Source of the DNA: Harmothoe impar
Taxonomy: Eukaryota; Annelida; Polychaeta; Phyllodocida; Polynoidae
Length of the DNA stretch: 64,000 nt
Assembly: GCA_947462335.1 (NCBI GenBank)
Contig: OX381705.1
Location: 35,611,570 to 35,675,569 of the forward strand
Direction of reading: 5' to 3'
Positions 12,123-23,767 of the stretch are shown here, piece after piece (position 1 is the first letter of the stretch; the number at the start of each line of letters is the position of its first letter). The notes beneath the pieces are model-generated. The model saw only the letters and a list, made by a program, of their open reading frames with translations. It was not told the DNA's origin and searched no databases. Made by a program: the position numbers and the translations under genes.

Positions 12123-12260
12123 GGGGGTCTAGATGGGGGGTCCCCATGTCACCTGTCGATTTTAAGAAATGCTCATGTCATTTGTCAGTATATTTGTAAT
12201 TCTCCTGTCATTTGTCGCCTGTCGATTTTAAGAAAAGGCCATGTCGCCCTGTCGATTTTA
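12123..12260. repeat. TGTCGATTTTAAG tandem repeat
   Basis: Imperfect 25-35 bp units built on CATGTCACCTGTCGATTTTA and AGAAATGCTCATGTC. The same motif recurs at 13180-13275 and fills the TIR element at 53563-54002. Confidence 0.7.
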
Positions 12261-12585
12261 GGGGGTGTTCATTTATTATTTACAGGGGGGGTGGTGGGTT
12301 TGGGGGGGGGGCGTAAAAATTTCCGACCCCTTCTGAGGGGGGGACGTAAAAAATTCTGACCCCTCTTGAGGGGGGGGGGGCGTAAAAATGTAAGCCCCTT
12401 TTTAGCCAAAAAGCCAGCGCGTTACTATAGTTCAAAGGGGGGGGGGCGAAAATTTTTCGGCGCCTTCGGCGAGGGGGGCTCGAAACGTTATACGCGCTCT
12501 CGAGGGGGGGGGGGCGTAAACTTTTTTCGCCCCTCTGCGCGAAATCTCACCACCCTCCCCCTGTAATTAATAAATGAACACTCCC
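12261..12585. mobile_element. GGGAGTG-family MITE, copy 2
   Basis: Termini GGGGGTGTTCATTTATTATT...AATAAATGAACACTCCC with TTA flanks (12258-12260 and 12586-12588). The core is G-rich. It lies immediately beside copy 1, separated only by the TGTCGATTTTAAG repeat. Confidence 0.7.
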
Positions 12586-12588
12586 TTA

Positions 12589-13762
12589 GGGGTCCACCCC
12601 CATTCTTTAGGGCAATTCAACATCATGAGGGAGGGGGAGGGGGATCCCGGGGGGGGGGGGGGATTCATGAGGACAAGGGCAACAGGTGACCCTAAAATTA
12701 ATTGACCGACCCTACGTTTTTTTATGCAATTTTGAAGAAAATTTTATATTTTTACACTTTTTGGAGGTAAATTTTAGGTTTTCAAAAGTTTTGAAAATAA
12801 TCTTCCCAATTTCATACTTTTTTGGGTCAATTTTAGGGTTATGTAAAAAACAGAAAAGTAGACTTTCATCCCATGTTACCTGAAACATTTTTAATTTTAA
12901 TTTTAATTTTTAATTTTATTTAGCCTAGCCTATGTTTCAGGGAACATGGGGGGGGGGGATAACATGCAAAGACATTTTTTAATGTAGGGTCGGTAGGTCC
13001 GGTTTAAATTTATTTTTTATTTTTTCAACATGAAAGTACTAGCAACCTCTCCGAAGACCCTAAAATTTACCAAGAATCGGTAAAGATAGGGCCCTAGACG
13101 GTGGGTTGCTGTGTCCCTTGAAGGGTCTTGTCCCTTGTCACTAACACTATAAAAATGTCACCAGCCCTCATATATATATATGTCATTTGTCGATTTTAAG
13201 GAATGCCTTTGTCACATGTCGATATTAAAGGGGTCTTGTCACTTGTCACTAGGATCATGTCGATTTGTGAATTTTACCTGTCTGGAGCCCTAAAGATATA
13301 AAAATTTCTTCAAAATTGCATAAAATATGTAAGGTCGGCCCTGTTTTGATAGAGTCCGTCGGGTGACCTGAAACAAACCTCTTTTTTTATCCTAGTTTCT
13401 CCAGGATCGGCCACGTAAGATGGATGTCTAGATTTATATCATTGAATCGAATGGGCCCGGCCAGTGAAAGTAGCTAGGCTATATCTGGTTTGTTTTGGTG
13501 AATAATTAAAATCACAAACTAGACAAACAACTTCTTTCAAAAACTAAAGTTAGATTTAAAAATATATAACAATTAAGATTATGAAGTAAAATCATATTTT
13601 TGCAGTGCTACTTTTTTCATGATATGGCTATGAACATAGGGAGACAGGTGCCTTTGATATGGGGCGCAATAGGAGGGGGGTTGAGGGGGGGGGTACTTCT
13701 CTGTTATGCATCATTTAATGGCAGATGTATTGGGCTACCTCCCGGGGCTACCTCTTGAACTA
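12589..13762. other. Intergenic low-complexity DNA
   Basis: G runs (12640-12662, 12948-12960), TTTTAATTTT repeats near 12890, and two more TGTCGATTTTAAG units near 13180-13275. No gene seen. Confidence 0.5.
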
Positions 13763-13984
13763 CCGTAAATTCCCGCGTATAACCCGCATCTCGCGTATAA
13801 CCCGCACCCCCAACTTACGAGAATCCTATAACCCGTTTCTGGATCTGAAAATTTATATTTTAATACTGTTCTATAGTAATAAAAACCCTCGTATAACCCG
13901 CACCCTATGTAGGCATGTTTGGTATCAAATGAAAGCTGTGTTTGGTTTGCGTACAACCCGCGGGTAGTACGCGGGAATTTACGG
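13763..13984. mobile_element. TIR element with CCGTAAATTCCCGCGTA ends
   Basis: Perfect terminal inverted repeats CCGTAAATTCCCGCGTA, flanked by TA on both sides (13761-13762, 13985-13986). The interior repeats GTATAACCCGCA. A broken right end of a similar element lies at 22040-22093, and a relative with CCGTAAATTCTC ends at 53563-54002. A TA target suggests a Tc1/mariner-like mobiliser, but this is inference. Confidence 0.7.
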
Positions 13985-13986
13985 TA

Positions 13987-15234
13987 ATAATGATAGAAAC
14001 TAACTTTAAAAAATGCCAGAATCCTCTCAATATAGTAGTTAGCCACGTTATATTAAGTATCCTTTTAATGCATTTCATTTACCTGTCCTATACATTCATA
14101 TCAGGAGCCAGAGATGAGCACCTAATAATTGGTATTTTTGATACTTGCTAAATCAACAGTTTCTATAGTAATTCCAATAGGGCTAATATCGTGCATACAT
14201 ATTGTTATATCGCTCACATTTCTAGAATAAATATATATATATAATAAATGATAATGAAATAAGTGGAACAATCCTACAGGGTGGCTTTGTATGTTGTCTC
14301 ATGTATCATTTTGGAGATGCTACCCCTCACCATGCAGGTGTGACATCATGTGAGGTGGAGCACCCTATTTTCACACTTTTAGGTGTGAAAACAGGTTCGC
14401 GGATATAGCCAAATGGTGAAATACACTGTATATCAATGGGTGAGCGATATAACACAATGGTGTGAGCGATATAACAACAACTAGAACGATATAACCCAAG
14501 AACTTAACCAGAATTTTATGCCCCTGCTTACCATAGAATGGGGGTTGCAATTGGCATTTATTTATTTATCACTTTTTTAAAATTCTTTTTTAAAGAAGAA
14601 ATATGATGTCAAGTGAGAGAGGGAATCACAACGATTACTTTATTGAAAGCAGAATACAATTAACATTTCTGAATTCAGGGTCCCAGAGGTATCTACTTTA
14701 ACAGCGTTATAGATTATGCATTTGTGGATATGGAAGTAGTCATCTGTTCATATATGTTCACTAGTCAACATATGTATCGGTAAGTTCACCCCGTTTGTTT
14801 GGCGTCTCTGAAAAAAAGGATGAGTTTTATTGGTAATACTGAACAGCTGCCGCAAGGTTATTTGCACAACAAGGACCCCGTTTTAATCACATATGTACGT
14901 CGGCAATTGAACTTAGAGTTCCGTTATGCTGTGTACCACCAGATGTGCATGGGATGATACATTTGACTATGTCATGGAGTAATATTTCGTGACATGATTC
15001 ATTAGTTCCAGGGATTTTAATCCATAGAGACTGGTGACTGATTAGGTGGTTTTACATAATCACTATACCTGCGTAAGTACTCCATCAGTTTTGTACATTT
15101 AGAGTGTATTTGATTAGTATGTATCTTGCGAAAACCTCACTGGTGTAGGTATTGGTTATTAATCGCTGTGCCTGAGTAGGTTTGTGGTGTGTTACCTCTC
15201 ATTGTGAGCCACAACCCCTGCATCTCATTGTTGT
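13987..15234. other. Intergenic, no gene seen
   Basis: AT-rich unique-looking sequence. GAGCGATATAAC occurs several times around 14205-14490, perhaps an old repeat. No credible exon. Confidence 0.45.
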
Positions 15235-15605
15235 GAATTCATTGACTCAGGGAGCTACTGCTCCCAGAGTCTTATGCGACGCCTCTGTGAGACACTTTCC
15301 ATCGATCTCTGGAAAAAAAAGTAAACCAATTTTTCTCACAGAAAAAAACAACTTTCGATATTGCTGTGATGCACACATACAATTGAAGTGTTTTCTGTTC
15401 CAATGCAACAAACCGCAACTGTTTCTGTCCATTGGTTCTATCTGAAATTCTATCTTAAATTAGACCTGTCCAAAAAAGGTAATTTTTTCGGTACTGTAGA
15501 AAAACATTAAAGTACTGCTGTAGACATTTCGTGAATTTCGGCAGTTAGTGTTAAACCTACGGGAGATCTGATTTTTAGCAAGGTGAGACGCTTTTTGTCA
15601 GACCA
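15235..15605 (+). repeat. Dispersed repeat, copy 2
   Basis: Same architecture as 190-555: a short palindromic block, CTGTGAGACACTTTCC and an A run near 15290-15325, and GGTGAGACGCTTTTTG at the end. Confidence 0.4.
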
Positions 15606-15710
15606 AGATGGCATGGGAAGAGATGTGTGGACGAAAATCGAGACCAAAATAGTGATAATCGGAATAAATAGAATACCAATGACACTCCTAAGGAGCAGGG
15701 GCAAGGGTAT

Positions 15711-15735
15711 GTATACACACACACCATACACACAC

Positions 15736-15771
<36 letters not shown>

Positions 15772-15885
15772 ATACACACACACCATACTCACACACCATA
15801 CACACACACCATGCACACACACCATACACATACACTATACACACATTATACACACACACTAAACACATACACACACACTATTCCC
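15711..15885. repeat. (CA)n-rich microsatellite
   Basis: CACACACCATACACAC units. Cys/Val and His/Thr frames on the two strands come from it. Confidence 0.95.
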
Positions 15886-16066
15886 CACTAGCTGGATGTC
15901 CACTGGACAGCGCCATATTGGACTGGTCCCAGTATGCACCCTCTCCTTTCCAGTCACTAGCTTCAGCAAATCATGTGGACCAGATCAGGGGGCTAAAGCT
16001 CTGCTTGGAGAGTGGAACTACTACATTCCCTGCATGCTAGGACACCTGCAATCTTTTACGTGTCCA

Positions 16067-16140
16067 AGATAGGGTTGTGGTTAGGACAATGGACTCATGA
16101 CTAGCAGTACCTAAGTTCAAATCCCCTCCAGGCTAGGTGT
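16067..16140 (+). repeat. tRNA-like segment 1 (mirror copy about 16845-16920)
   Basis: The A-box-like part GTGGTTAGGACAATGG and the B-box-like AGTTCAAATCC are about 30 bases apart, with a CTCATGA anticodon-loop-like stretch between. The acceptor stem does not close well, so this is more likely a tRNA-derived SINE or promoter module than a working tRNA gene. Confidence 0.45.
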
Positions 16141-16635
16141 GGTGACCATTTTAACCCCATTGGTTGCAAAGGCCTGCACCAAAAGTTTTGGCAAAACGTT
16201 TTTGTAAAACATTTTATGAACCTTTGCAAAAGGTTTGGGTATAGTCTTTTGGTAACCACTTTTGGTAACCATCTACGTTACACTAAAAGCCACACCAAGA
16301 ACCGAACCCGGGACCCTTAGATTGGGAGTTCCAGGCTCTCCTGGTTGAGCTATCGAGGCTGCTGGTAGATCTAGGTACAATAGGTAAACATAAACTTTGT
16401 TATTGATTATCCTCATTAATGATCAATGCTATTAGGGACCTTTAGCAACCACGTAAAAGCTCATTAGGGACCTTTAGCAACTATGTAAAAGCTCATTAAA
16501 CACAGACGTATCCTTTGCCTTCAGCACTACTACGTCTGCGTTTAATGAGCTTTTACGTGGTTGCTAAAGGTCCCTATTGATCATTAATGAGGATAATCAA
16601 TAACAAAGTTTACCTTTTGTACCTGGACCTACCAG

Positions 16636-16708
16636 CAGCCTCCATAGCTCAACCAGGAGGGCCTGGAACTCCCAATCTAAGGGTCCCGGGTTCGGTTCTT
16701 GGTGTGGC
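16636..16708 (+). repeat. tRNA-like segment 2 (mirror copy about 16298-16368)
   Basis: GCCTCCATAGCTCAACCAGG resembles a tRNA 5' half with A box. CCGGGTTCGGTTC resembles the T arm/B box (canonical GGTTCGANNCC). AACTCCCAATCTAAG lies in the anticodon position. Imperfect stems make a functional tRNA unlikely. Confidence 0.45.
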
Positions 16709-16950
16709 TTTTAGTGTAACATAGATGGTTACCAAAAGTGGTTACCAAAAGACTATACCCAAACCTTTTGCAAAGGTTCATAAAATGTTTTACAAAAACG
16801 TTTTGCCAAAACTTTTGTAACCAATTGGGTTAAAATGGTCAGCACACCTAGCCTGGAGGGGATTTGAACTTAGGTACTGCTAGTTATGAGTCCATTGTCC
16901 TAACCACTAGGCTATCTTGGACAAGTAATAACAGGTGTGTCCAGGTACAA

Positions 16951-17622
16951 CCAATGCATAATACACATGTAGAGGCCTAGTGTAATCATTGATCCACTCT
17001 CCCCCCTGATGTTTGGCCCCCTGAGACCCACACTGCTAGTTCTAAGTGTCCCCAATTGTGGCAGCACTGGTATCCCGCTAGTGAGGAATACACTCACACC
17101 CTGAGTCTTTTGTGATTAGGATCACACGCTAGATTTTTCTTGTGGTATCCTTGAATTACGTCATTCCTTTCCTGAGTTGGAATAGGAGGTTAATTTGATT
17201 CCTGGTTAATTTTGATGTGCATGTTTTGGGTTTGGTGTATTTGTGGTAGTCTGTCCTATTTTTAGGCAACTAGTTTTGATTTTGTTTTGTGTATATCTTC
17301 CTTTAGTCACCTGGTGCTTGCTTGGTAGGTCTTTGACCAGTGCACGTTAATGGCATTTGGTACTATCTGTTCTATATGTTATGTGTTAGTTGAACATTTT
17401 AAATCATAAAACTTTTATTCTAAAAGTAGCTGGTGTATTTTTTTATATCAATGTTTCTTATTCTTTATAGGTTTCACTGAACTGGTTGTGATCCTGCTCT
17501 ATACTGAACCTCCACAGGATCGTATATTTACCCGCCTTAGAGTTAAACAAAACAGGCACCTCCCAAAGACTTGTGGACTGTAGGACAAATTTGGCTCACG
17601 TTTTGACACCATAAAGGGGAAA
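16951..17622. other. Upstream region of the fucosyltransferase
   Basis: No open frame of note. Probably holds the promoter and any 5' UTR exon of the downstream gene, but no convincing TATA box or initiator can be assigned. A pyrimidine-rich CTTATTCTTTATAG near 17457-17470 could be a splice acceptor for a 5' UTR exon. Confidence 0.35.
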
Positions 17623-18720
17623 ATGAGAACCCGAAACTTCGCAACCATTGCAATTGCAATAATCAGTTTGTGCATGATTGTACGTTTTCAATTCCACCTG
17701 GGTAAATACCAGTATGTCGAATGTAAGGAAGATGCTACAGAGATAACTGAGCAGCGCATACACAATGTAACAGAGAAGAAGGATGAGCACAATGGGACTA
17801 TTATACTTCCCTTGGTTGGCGGTTTGGGCAATTGTCTTTGGCTCTATTCCACGCTGTATGGGTTGGCAAAAAAGACAAATAGACGGCCAATTACTTGCGC
17901 TGGTTATGACATTCGAAAAATATTTTCACATTTGCCTGGATCTATTGAGCCTCGCGAAGAGTCAGAATGCAATGAAGGGACAATTGTATTACCCTCGTCC
18001 TCGCTCAAAATAGCGGAAAAGCATCATCTGAATTATGATACGTCTCTTGTGCAAACAATCATGGAGTCCACAAATCCCAATATCTATCTATGCTGCTACT
18101 TTCAGAACCTCGGCTACTTTGTGGAGTATATGGATGAGATCAGGACACAGTTCATTATCAAGGATTCACTGCAGTCCATGGCTCAGGACTATCTCAGAAA
18201 CCTTCTGAAAAGGGTGGCACAAAATACAAATAAAACGATGGATTGGAACTCAAAAGGTGAGGTGTTATTGAACGGACACCTTCCCGTTTTTGTCACCATC
18301 CATGTGAGAAGGGCAAATATGTTGGCCGAGAAAAGTGTCTTGCAACCTGGGCCTTCTTACTTTAAACACGCAATGGCGATATGCAAGAAGAGGTATGGAG
18401 ACAGTGTGTTATTCTTAGTAGCAACAGATGATGTCAGTTGGTGTAAAGACAATATCCACGGCCCAGATGTGTACTTTACTGGGGAAAATTACCAGAAAAG
18501 TAGGGAGGATGAGTTTGCAATTGCAATCGCTTGTAACCATACCGTGATCTCTGTTGGCACATTTGGCTGGTGGATAGGATTTCTTACTGGTGGTGATGTG
18601 ATTTATGTGAAGAATTGGGTATTGGGCAAGGATTGGAATGCCTTCTATCACCCTCACCAATTCTTTCCTCATTCTTGGAAAGGGTTGACTTTACCTCATC
18701 ACAAAGAGACAGAGGTGTAG
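17623..18720 (+). CDS. GT11 family galactoside alpha-1,2-fucosyltransferase-like protein
   Basis: 365 residues. Family members transfer fucose from GDP-fucose to the 2-OH of galactose on glycans in the Golgi. Type II topology: short basic N-terminus, signal anchor at residues about 6-26 (FATIAIAIISLCMIVRFQF), stem to about 60, then the catalytic domain. Visible GT11 marks: GGLGN at 66-70 (family G-x-L-G-N), IHVRR at 226-230 (motif I), LVATDDVSWCKDNI about 265-278 (motif II), and NHT then SVGTFGWWIGFLTGGDVIY about 300-318 (motif III). N-glycosylation sites include NVT, NGT and NKT. Motif I reads HVRRAN where the family usually has HxRRGD. Length matches FUT1/FUT2. Reads as one coding exon; the ATG at 17623 is the only one giving the signal anchor. 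Acceptor specificity cannot be read from sequence. Confidence 0.9.
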   Translation: MRTRNFATIAIAIISLCMIVRFQFHLGKYQYVECKEDATEITEQRIHNVTEKKDEHNGTIILPLVGGLGNCLWLYSTLYGLAKKTNRRPITCAGYDIRKIFSHLPGSIEPREESECNEGTIVLPSSSLKIAEKHHLNYDTSLVQTIMESTNPNIYLCCYFQNLGYFVEYMDEIRTQFIIKDSLQSMAQDYLRNLLKRVAQNTNKTMDWNSKGEVLLNGHLPVFVTIHVRRANMLAEKSVLQPGPSYFKHAMAICKKRYGDSVLFLVATDDVSWCKDNIHGPDVYFTGENYQKSREDEFAIAIACNHTVISVGTFGWWIGFLTGGDVIYVKNWVLGKDWNAFYHPHQFFPHSWKGLTLPHHKETEV

Positions 18721-19086
18721 GAAGCAAATCTTTATTGGGGGCCCCAGGGGGGCCACTCCAACCAACTTTATGTATGGACTTTTATGCATGATGTATCATA
18801 AACATGCTTATATTGGATTACATGTATATAGAAAAGCAGTTTTTGAGCCCCCTTTAGTTCTGATTTCTTGAGACATTTTTTAGGGGGCCCAAACATATTC
18901 AGGCCCCCCCCCCTCCTCAGTGATTGGGGGTGCTTAAATACATGGATAACCCTAATTTTGTGCGCAGGTATAATGCATCGCTCAAATACGCGAATGGACC
19001 ATATTTTGTTCTGACCCCTATTAAGACTTGTCCCTCCCGACCAATGATGCATAAGCGCACTTAAAGCCTACCTCCGCCCACCCAAC

Positions 19087-19092
19087 AATAAA
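19087..19092 (+). terminator. Possible polyadenylation signal of the fucosyltransferase
   Basis: AATAAA about 370 bases after the stop codon. A G/C homopolymer stretch (18895-18915) lies between, so assignment is tentative. Confidence 0.35.
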
Positions 19093-19099
19093 TGACTCG

Positions 19100-20645
19100 T
19101 CCCTAACATCATCTCACACGATGAATGCAAAATGATGTACTCTAAAATCCGCAGTTTACACCACACGTTCATAGGGAGAATAAATAAAACAGGCCTAGAG
19201 ATTTCTCCTTAGAACCAAATTTATTGGAGTGGGCTATGTTCTCTGTAACGCTGTGAAACTAGGTCAAGCCCACTCTTATATAGTCACCCTGTTTTTTCGT
19301 ACATACGTCTTTTCGCTGATCTATTACACCTTGATGAAATATGCTGTCAACTATTTGAGCTATATCATTCTTTTGCAAAACACCTCAGGTATCTGTATCC
19401 GTCAAAAAAAATGGGAAAAAAAGAAGTTATATCACCTAAAATAAGAGATTTCTTAGAAAAACTGAAAAAAACCTGAGATTCTGCCAAAAAAAAGTGAATA
19501 CTTGGAGAACCTAATTTTCGACTTTATTTCAGTACTGTACCATTTCAATTATTGTTCTGTTGTATTCCCTACTAAAAATGGTGATAACTCCTGTTGTTAG
19601 TTTAATGAAAATACTTTGCATTAAAACAATATTTTGATGTAAAGTTGGCGTTTTTTCACAAAGATTTCATCTTCTGCGGTGTTTCGCGATCGGCGAAGTC
19701 GGTCAACTGCATCAAAGATAAAATATTGCATAAGAGTGTGCACTGCGTACCTATACGAGACAGGCTAGATTGTGAGAGGATGTAGCGGGCACGGGCTCCC
19801 ATCCCGTTTTCAGATGGTAGGCCTATTAAAAATAGAAATACTTAGAATCGTGAAATAATTTGATCACTGACAGATAAATATGCTATTTTTTACCAAAATG
19901 AAGATATGTTAGCATGAGATCTGCTGATCCCGAAGGTAGTATGCATAGGTATCTTGGCACCACATCCCCTCCCATGACAGCTAACTACGCATGGCTACGT
20001 GAAGAGTTGCATGTGTGCCTACCTCACTCCACTTTACCCCCTGGCCATAGGCCTATAAGCGGCCCCTCTCAATATTTTCATGGAGCTTAAAGTTATGGCC
20101 TGGAGCAGTGGACTATAATATGGTGTAGACTCACCACCTCTTGCCCCCCCCCCCCTTCATAAGTGGAAGGGCCGATCACACACATACCAAAAAAAACTAT
20201 AGGCCTATCTATCAAAAAAGCGGTAACATTTCTCAAATTAAAAACATCAACGTTTTCCCCAAATCAGCAGGTCTTTGAAATCCCATATAGGCCTAAATGA
20301 CTGTCATATTGCCCATTGAGGTTTCATTGAGTCTGGGAACTGGGGTTGGCCCTATATAGTTCCAACATAAACCATCCAGTAAGCGTAGGCATCGAGTGGG
20401 TAAGCTCAACTAGCCTTATAGGGCTATAATCAGACGCTTCCCTGCATGTCTAAGGCAATGAGGGAGTGCCCTATAGGCATATATAATCAGACTCTTTCCT
20501 GTCTAAGGGGTATGGGGGAGTCTATGGGGCATATAGGAGGGGCACGGATATAGGCCTAGCCTCTATAAGTGACTCTCCCGGATACGGTACTGGCGTGGGT
20601 CTGATACCTAAGGATAGGCCTAATAGTAGGCCCTAGATAGTGTTA
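19100..20645. other. Intergenic, no gene seen
   Basis: AT-rich, with many TAGGCCTA(T) words from 19800 onward (for example near 19818, 20050, 20205, 20555). No exon or RNA gene recognised. Confidence 0.45.
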
Positions 20646-20931
20646 GGGAGTGATCATTTTTTATCAACAGGGGGGGGGGGCAAAAAAATTTGGACCCCTT
20701 GACCGGGGGGTGTAAAAAGTTTGGACCCCTCTTGGGGGGGGGTCAAAAAATTTTAACCTGTTTTGGGCCAAAAAGCCCGCACGTTACTATGCTTCAAACG
20801 GCCCGCGCGTGCTCCGATTTCCGACCCGCAGGGGGTAATAAATTTCGACCTGTTGACCGGGGGGGTGAAAAAACTTCGCGCCCTCCGCGCGGAAAACCCC
20901 CCCCCCCTGTTGTTAAAAAATGATCACTTCC
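20646..20931. mobile_element. GGGAGTG-family MITE, copy 3
   Basis: Termini GGGAGTGATCATTTTTTATC...TTAAAAAATGATCACTTCC with TTA flanks at 20643-20645 and 20932-20934. G- and C-rich core. Confidence 0.75.
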
Positions 20932-20934
20932 TTA

Positions 20935-23384
20935 TAGGCTTACAATACAAAGCTATCAAAATCGGGTTTGCATTCTTGGTGTTTTTTCCTCTTTTTTTGG
21001 GGTGTGGAATGGAGGCCGGGGGCAGTCAGAAATATTCTTTGATTTAAATGGCTTTCCAAATAAAATGGATGTGATTTGGAAGGGGGGAAATGTACTGGTA
21101 TGCTTTAACACACTATCCCGGCCCCGAAGGAGCTGGTCATAAATATAAAGTATCAGTTTCAGTGCATTGTCTTATCATGATCTTTGCTCTTTGACTGCGC
21201 TGTTCACGCCGCAGCGCTGACAATTTGGTGGGAACGGATGCAGTCTGGCGCCCACACTGGCGGGGCCTTACGTCACAGAACGTTCCTGCGGGGGGCACTC
21301 TCAATTAAATGTGTATGTTCAGCAGGGGTACGAGTAGACATTACAAGCTACTACTGTACATTGTGCCCAACAGCGTTCCTCTGCGTGCGGCCTATATGAG
21401 CAATGCCTTGGACCAAGTGCGATAGGCGCCATAACATTAACAATAGTGGTTTTAGTGTAATTATTAGGCCTATCATTTGGCGAACATGTGAACACAGCCA
21501 AAACAAAAGGGCATTACACTTGTAGAAGTAGGCTAGTACCCCCAGTAGGCCTAGGCCTATAGCTAAAATAACATCCTAAAGTCGATATTAGGATGACAAA
21601 TGATAATAAAATTAAATCCACAAACGTAGGCCTACTCGTCCTCAGTAGGCCTACAACTATATCTGTCAGAATCCTTTATGAAGGGTGATAGTGAAGGCTC
21701 TGCTGATAATATATCACCACACCCTTCGCTAAGAATCAAAATTGGGACTCGTATATTTTTGTATGTAAACACAAACTCGATCCCAGCACCACTCGGAAAA
21801 GCTGGGTGGCACTTATTGCCCGGGACTTGTGTATTTTTGGTGAGTGCCCCCCCGCCCTCACCCGGGAACGCGTCCCACATCCCAGACAGCGGGAAGAACT
21901 GGCGCCAGACACACCAAACCACTACGTCACAGAAGAGTCTTACATCAGCTTTTCTTAAAGGGCCGCACGCCTCTCTTGAGTATCAGCAGTCTAATAGCCG
22001 ACCACAGGCAGGGTTTCTAGTCAGCCTTTTGATAGGTTCGCTGATTCTGCTAAAGTCGGGGTGCGGGTTATACGCGAGGTGTGGGTAACACGCGGGAATT
22101 TACGGAAGTTCCATTTCTTTTTTTAAATCAATATTTTTTAAGGATTATGAGTCAGATTTACTCTTTCTCACATAATTTCAGGTTTTTTTAAATCAAAAAA
22201 GCCTTCCAAAAACGAAAAATTAGGATAGGGCCAAAACATAGGGTCGCTCGGGATACCTAAACACAACTTCTCATTTTTTGGCCTAAGGAGAAGTAAGGTT
22301 GCCATGCTCTACATAGGTCATAAGCCTATCTCTAACCTGCACACAGTCTAGATTGGGTTTGTTAGAAACATATTCAATGTAGGCCTAGGCCTACTTGGCT
22401 TGCTTTTAGGCTGCTTATAAAGGGGAGTCTATGTAGCCTGTAGGAGGAAAGATATAGCTCTCTAGCAACATAGCCCACTCCTTTAGTTAACATTAGTGTT
22501 ACTCTATAGTAGCTATAGTTTTAAACCACTATATATTTATAAAAAGTCAGCTTTTGTCATGTTGTTCATTGGTAAACCAAATTGGTCAGAACACTTATTT
22601 TGATGGCACTTATTAACCAGTTTTATGTACATATGTATTGCTAGCAACCCATGTTTGAGAAGCACTTCGCACAAAACCATCAGGACTATTATAACTTATT
22701 TTAACTATATTTTCACGTTAGATAATGTCACTGAATGATAATGTCTAAAACAGCAGAATGTCATACGGGAGGCTCAGGGGGGAGGGGGGCTGAACAAAAA
22801 TAACGGAAAGTCCCAGTGAAAAAGGAAGAAATCCTTGCCCACGTTTTAGGAAATACTTTCTAATGTGTAGTAGGTCTGATTCTTACTCCTATATAGCATT
22901 ATGCTCCATTCATAACATTGTTGACAGTTCCACCAATGAGAGCACTATACATATATAATTGTAGTGACTCAATCTCTCCATCATCGGACTGTACTACAGT
23001 GGTGTGGCGTAAATGTTACAGTAGAAACTATACCGAAACTCAAAAATACCATATTTTTCTTTTATATAACTACAGCATAAAATTATTCTGACAATTATAT
23101 GAAATAGTGGTGACAAAAATGTACACCATAATACTAAATATCGAAAGCACGCCACTCGTATTGTAATTATGAATGCCCTGGCAATAAACTGATCTAGACA
23201 GTGCAATGTGTTACCCTGTGTGGGTACAGTGTTATTTTTCCTGAATTCATGGAAGACAAATAAAGTTGACCACCAAGTTACAAGCTGTTCCCAAGCGGGG
23301 TGTGTATATTTTACCGATATCCATTATCTATTAGCAACCGGCTTCTCTGTTGTACAAAAGCGTTCTCACAAATCTGTCTAGTAA
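20935..23384. other. Intergenic repeat remnants, no gene seen
   Basis: Contains the orphan right end of a CCGTAAATTCCCGCG element (22040-22093) and further TAGGCCTA words (21540-21660, 22380). Short open frames at 21180-22090 have no recognisable domains or splice logic. Confidence 0.45.
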
Positions 23385-23764
23385 GGCCACTCCAAATAAT
23401 ATACTTGTTTCTCATCACTGCGCGCGTCTCCAAAATCGTCATTTGGAAATGATTTTTTTTTTTTTGCAATTTTGCAATTTTCAGTGGAAAACAATGATTA
23501 CAAAGGGGGAAAATATGGGCATATTTGGTATCAAATGAAAGCTTACAGTATTGCGGATCCATTGGGCTAGGGAAAATATGCATATTTACAACGTTCGCTA
23601 ATCCATATTATATTGATTGCTGAAATATGAATTTAGCTTGCCAAAGATCCATATTTTCCCATCCATTTGGTCATTAGCAAAACAAAAAAAAAAAAAAAAG
23701 AAGCGCCCTCGTCATTTTTGTAAGGGCTTGGTGATGAGAAACAAGGATATTATTTGGAGTGGCC
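23385..23764. mobile_element. PIF/Harbinger-like MITE, GGCCACTC family, copy 2
   Basis: 380 bp. Ends GGCCACTCCAAATAATAT...ATATTATTTGGAGTGGCC with GTTTCTCATCAC subterminally and TAA flanks (23382-23384, 23765-23767). The interior resembles copy 1 (ATATTTGGTATCAAATGAAAG). Confidence 0.85.
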
Positions 23765-23767
23765 TAA

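Larger units (their letters stand above)
16042..16950. mobile_element. Large foldback with tRNA-like arms
   Basis: About 900 bp. The left arm (16042-16510) and right arm (16535-16950) are near-perfect reverse complements round a short loop (about 16511-16534). Outer ends are GGACACCTG...CAGGTGTGTCC, then TGTCCAAGATAG / CTATCTTGGACA. A 37-base block (GGGACCTTTAGCAACCACGT...) is tandemly doubled only in the left arm. Each arm holds two tRNA-like segments in opposite orientation. No coding capacity. Confidence 0.85.

Noticed and set aside
16636..16708. Functional tRNA gene
   Set aside because: A and B boxes are recognisable, but the acceptor and anticodon stems do not close and the sequence is part of a foldback arm with a mirrored copy.
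21632..22088. Frames of 96-136 codons as possible exons
   Set aside because: No domain, no plausible splice frame, and the end overlaps the GGGTTATACGCG transposon terminus.
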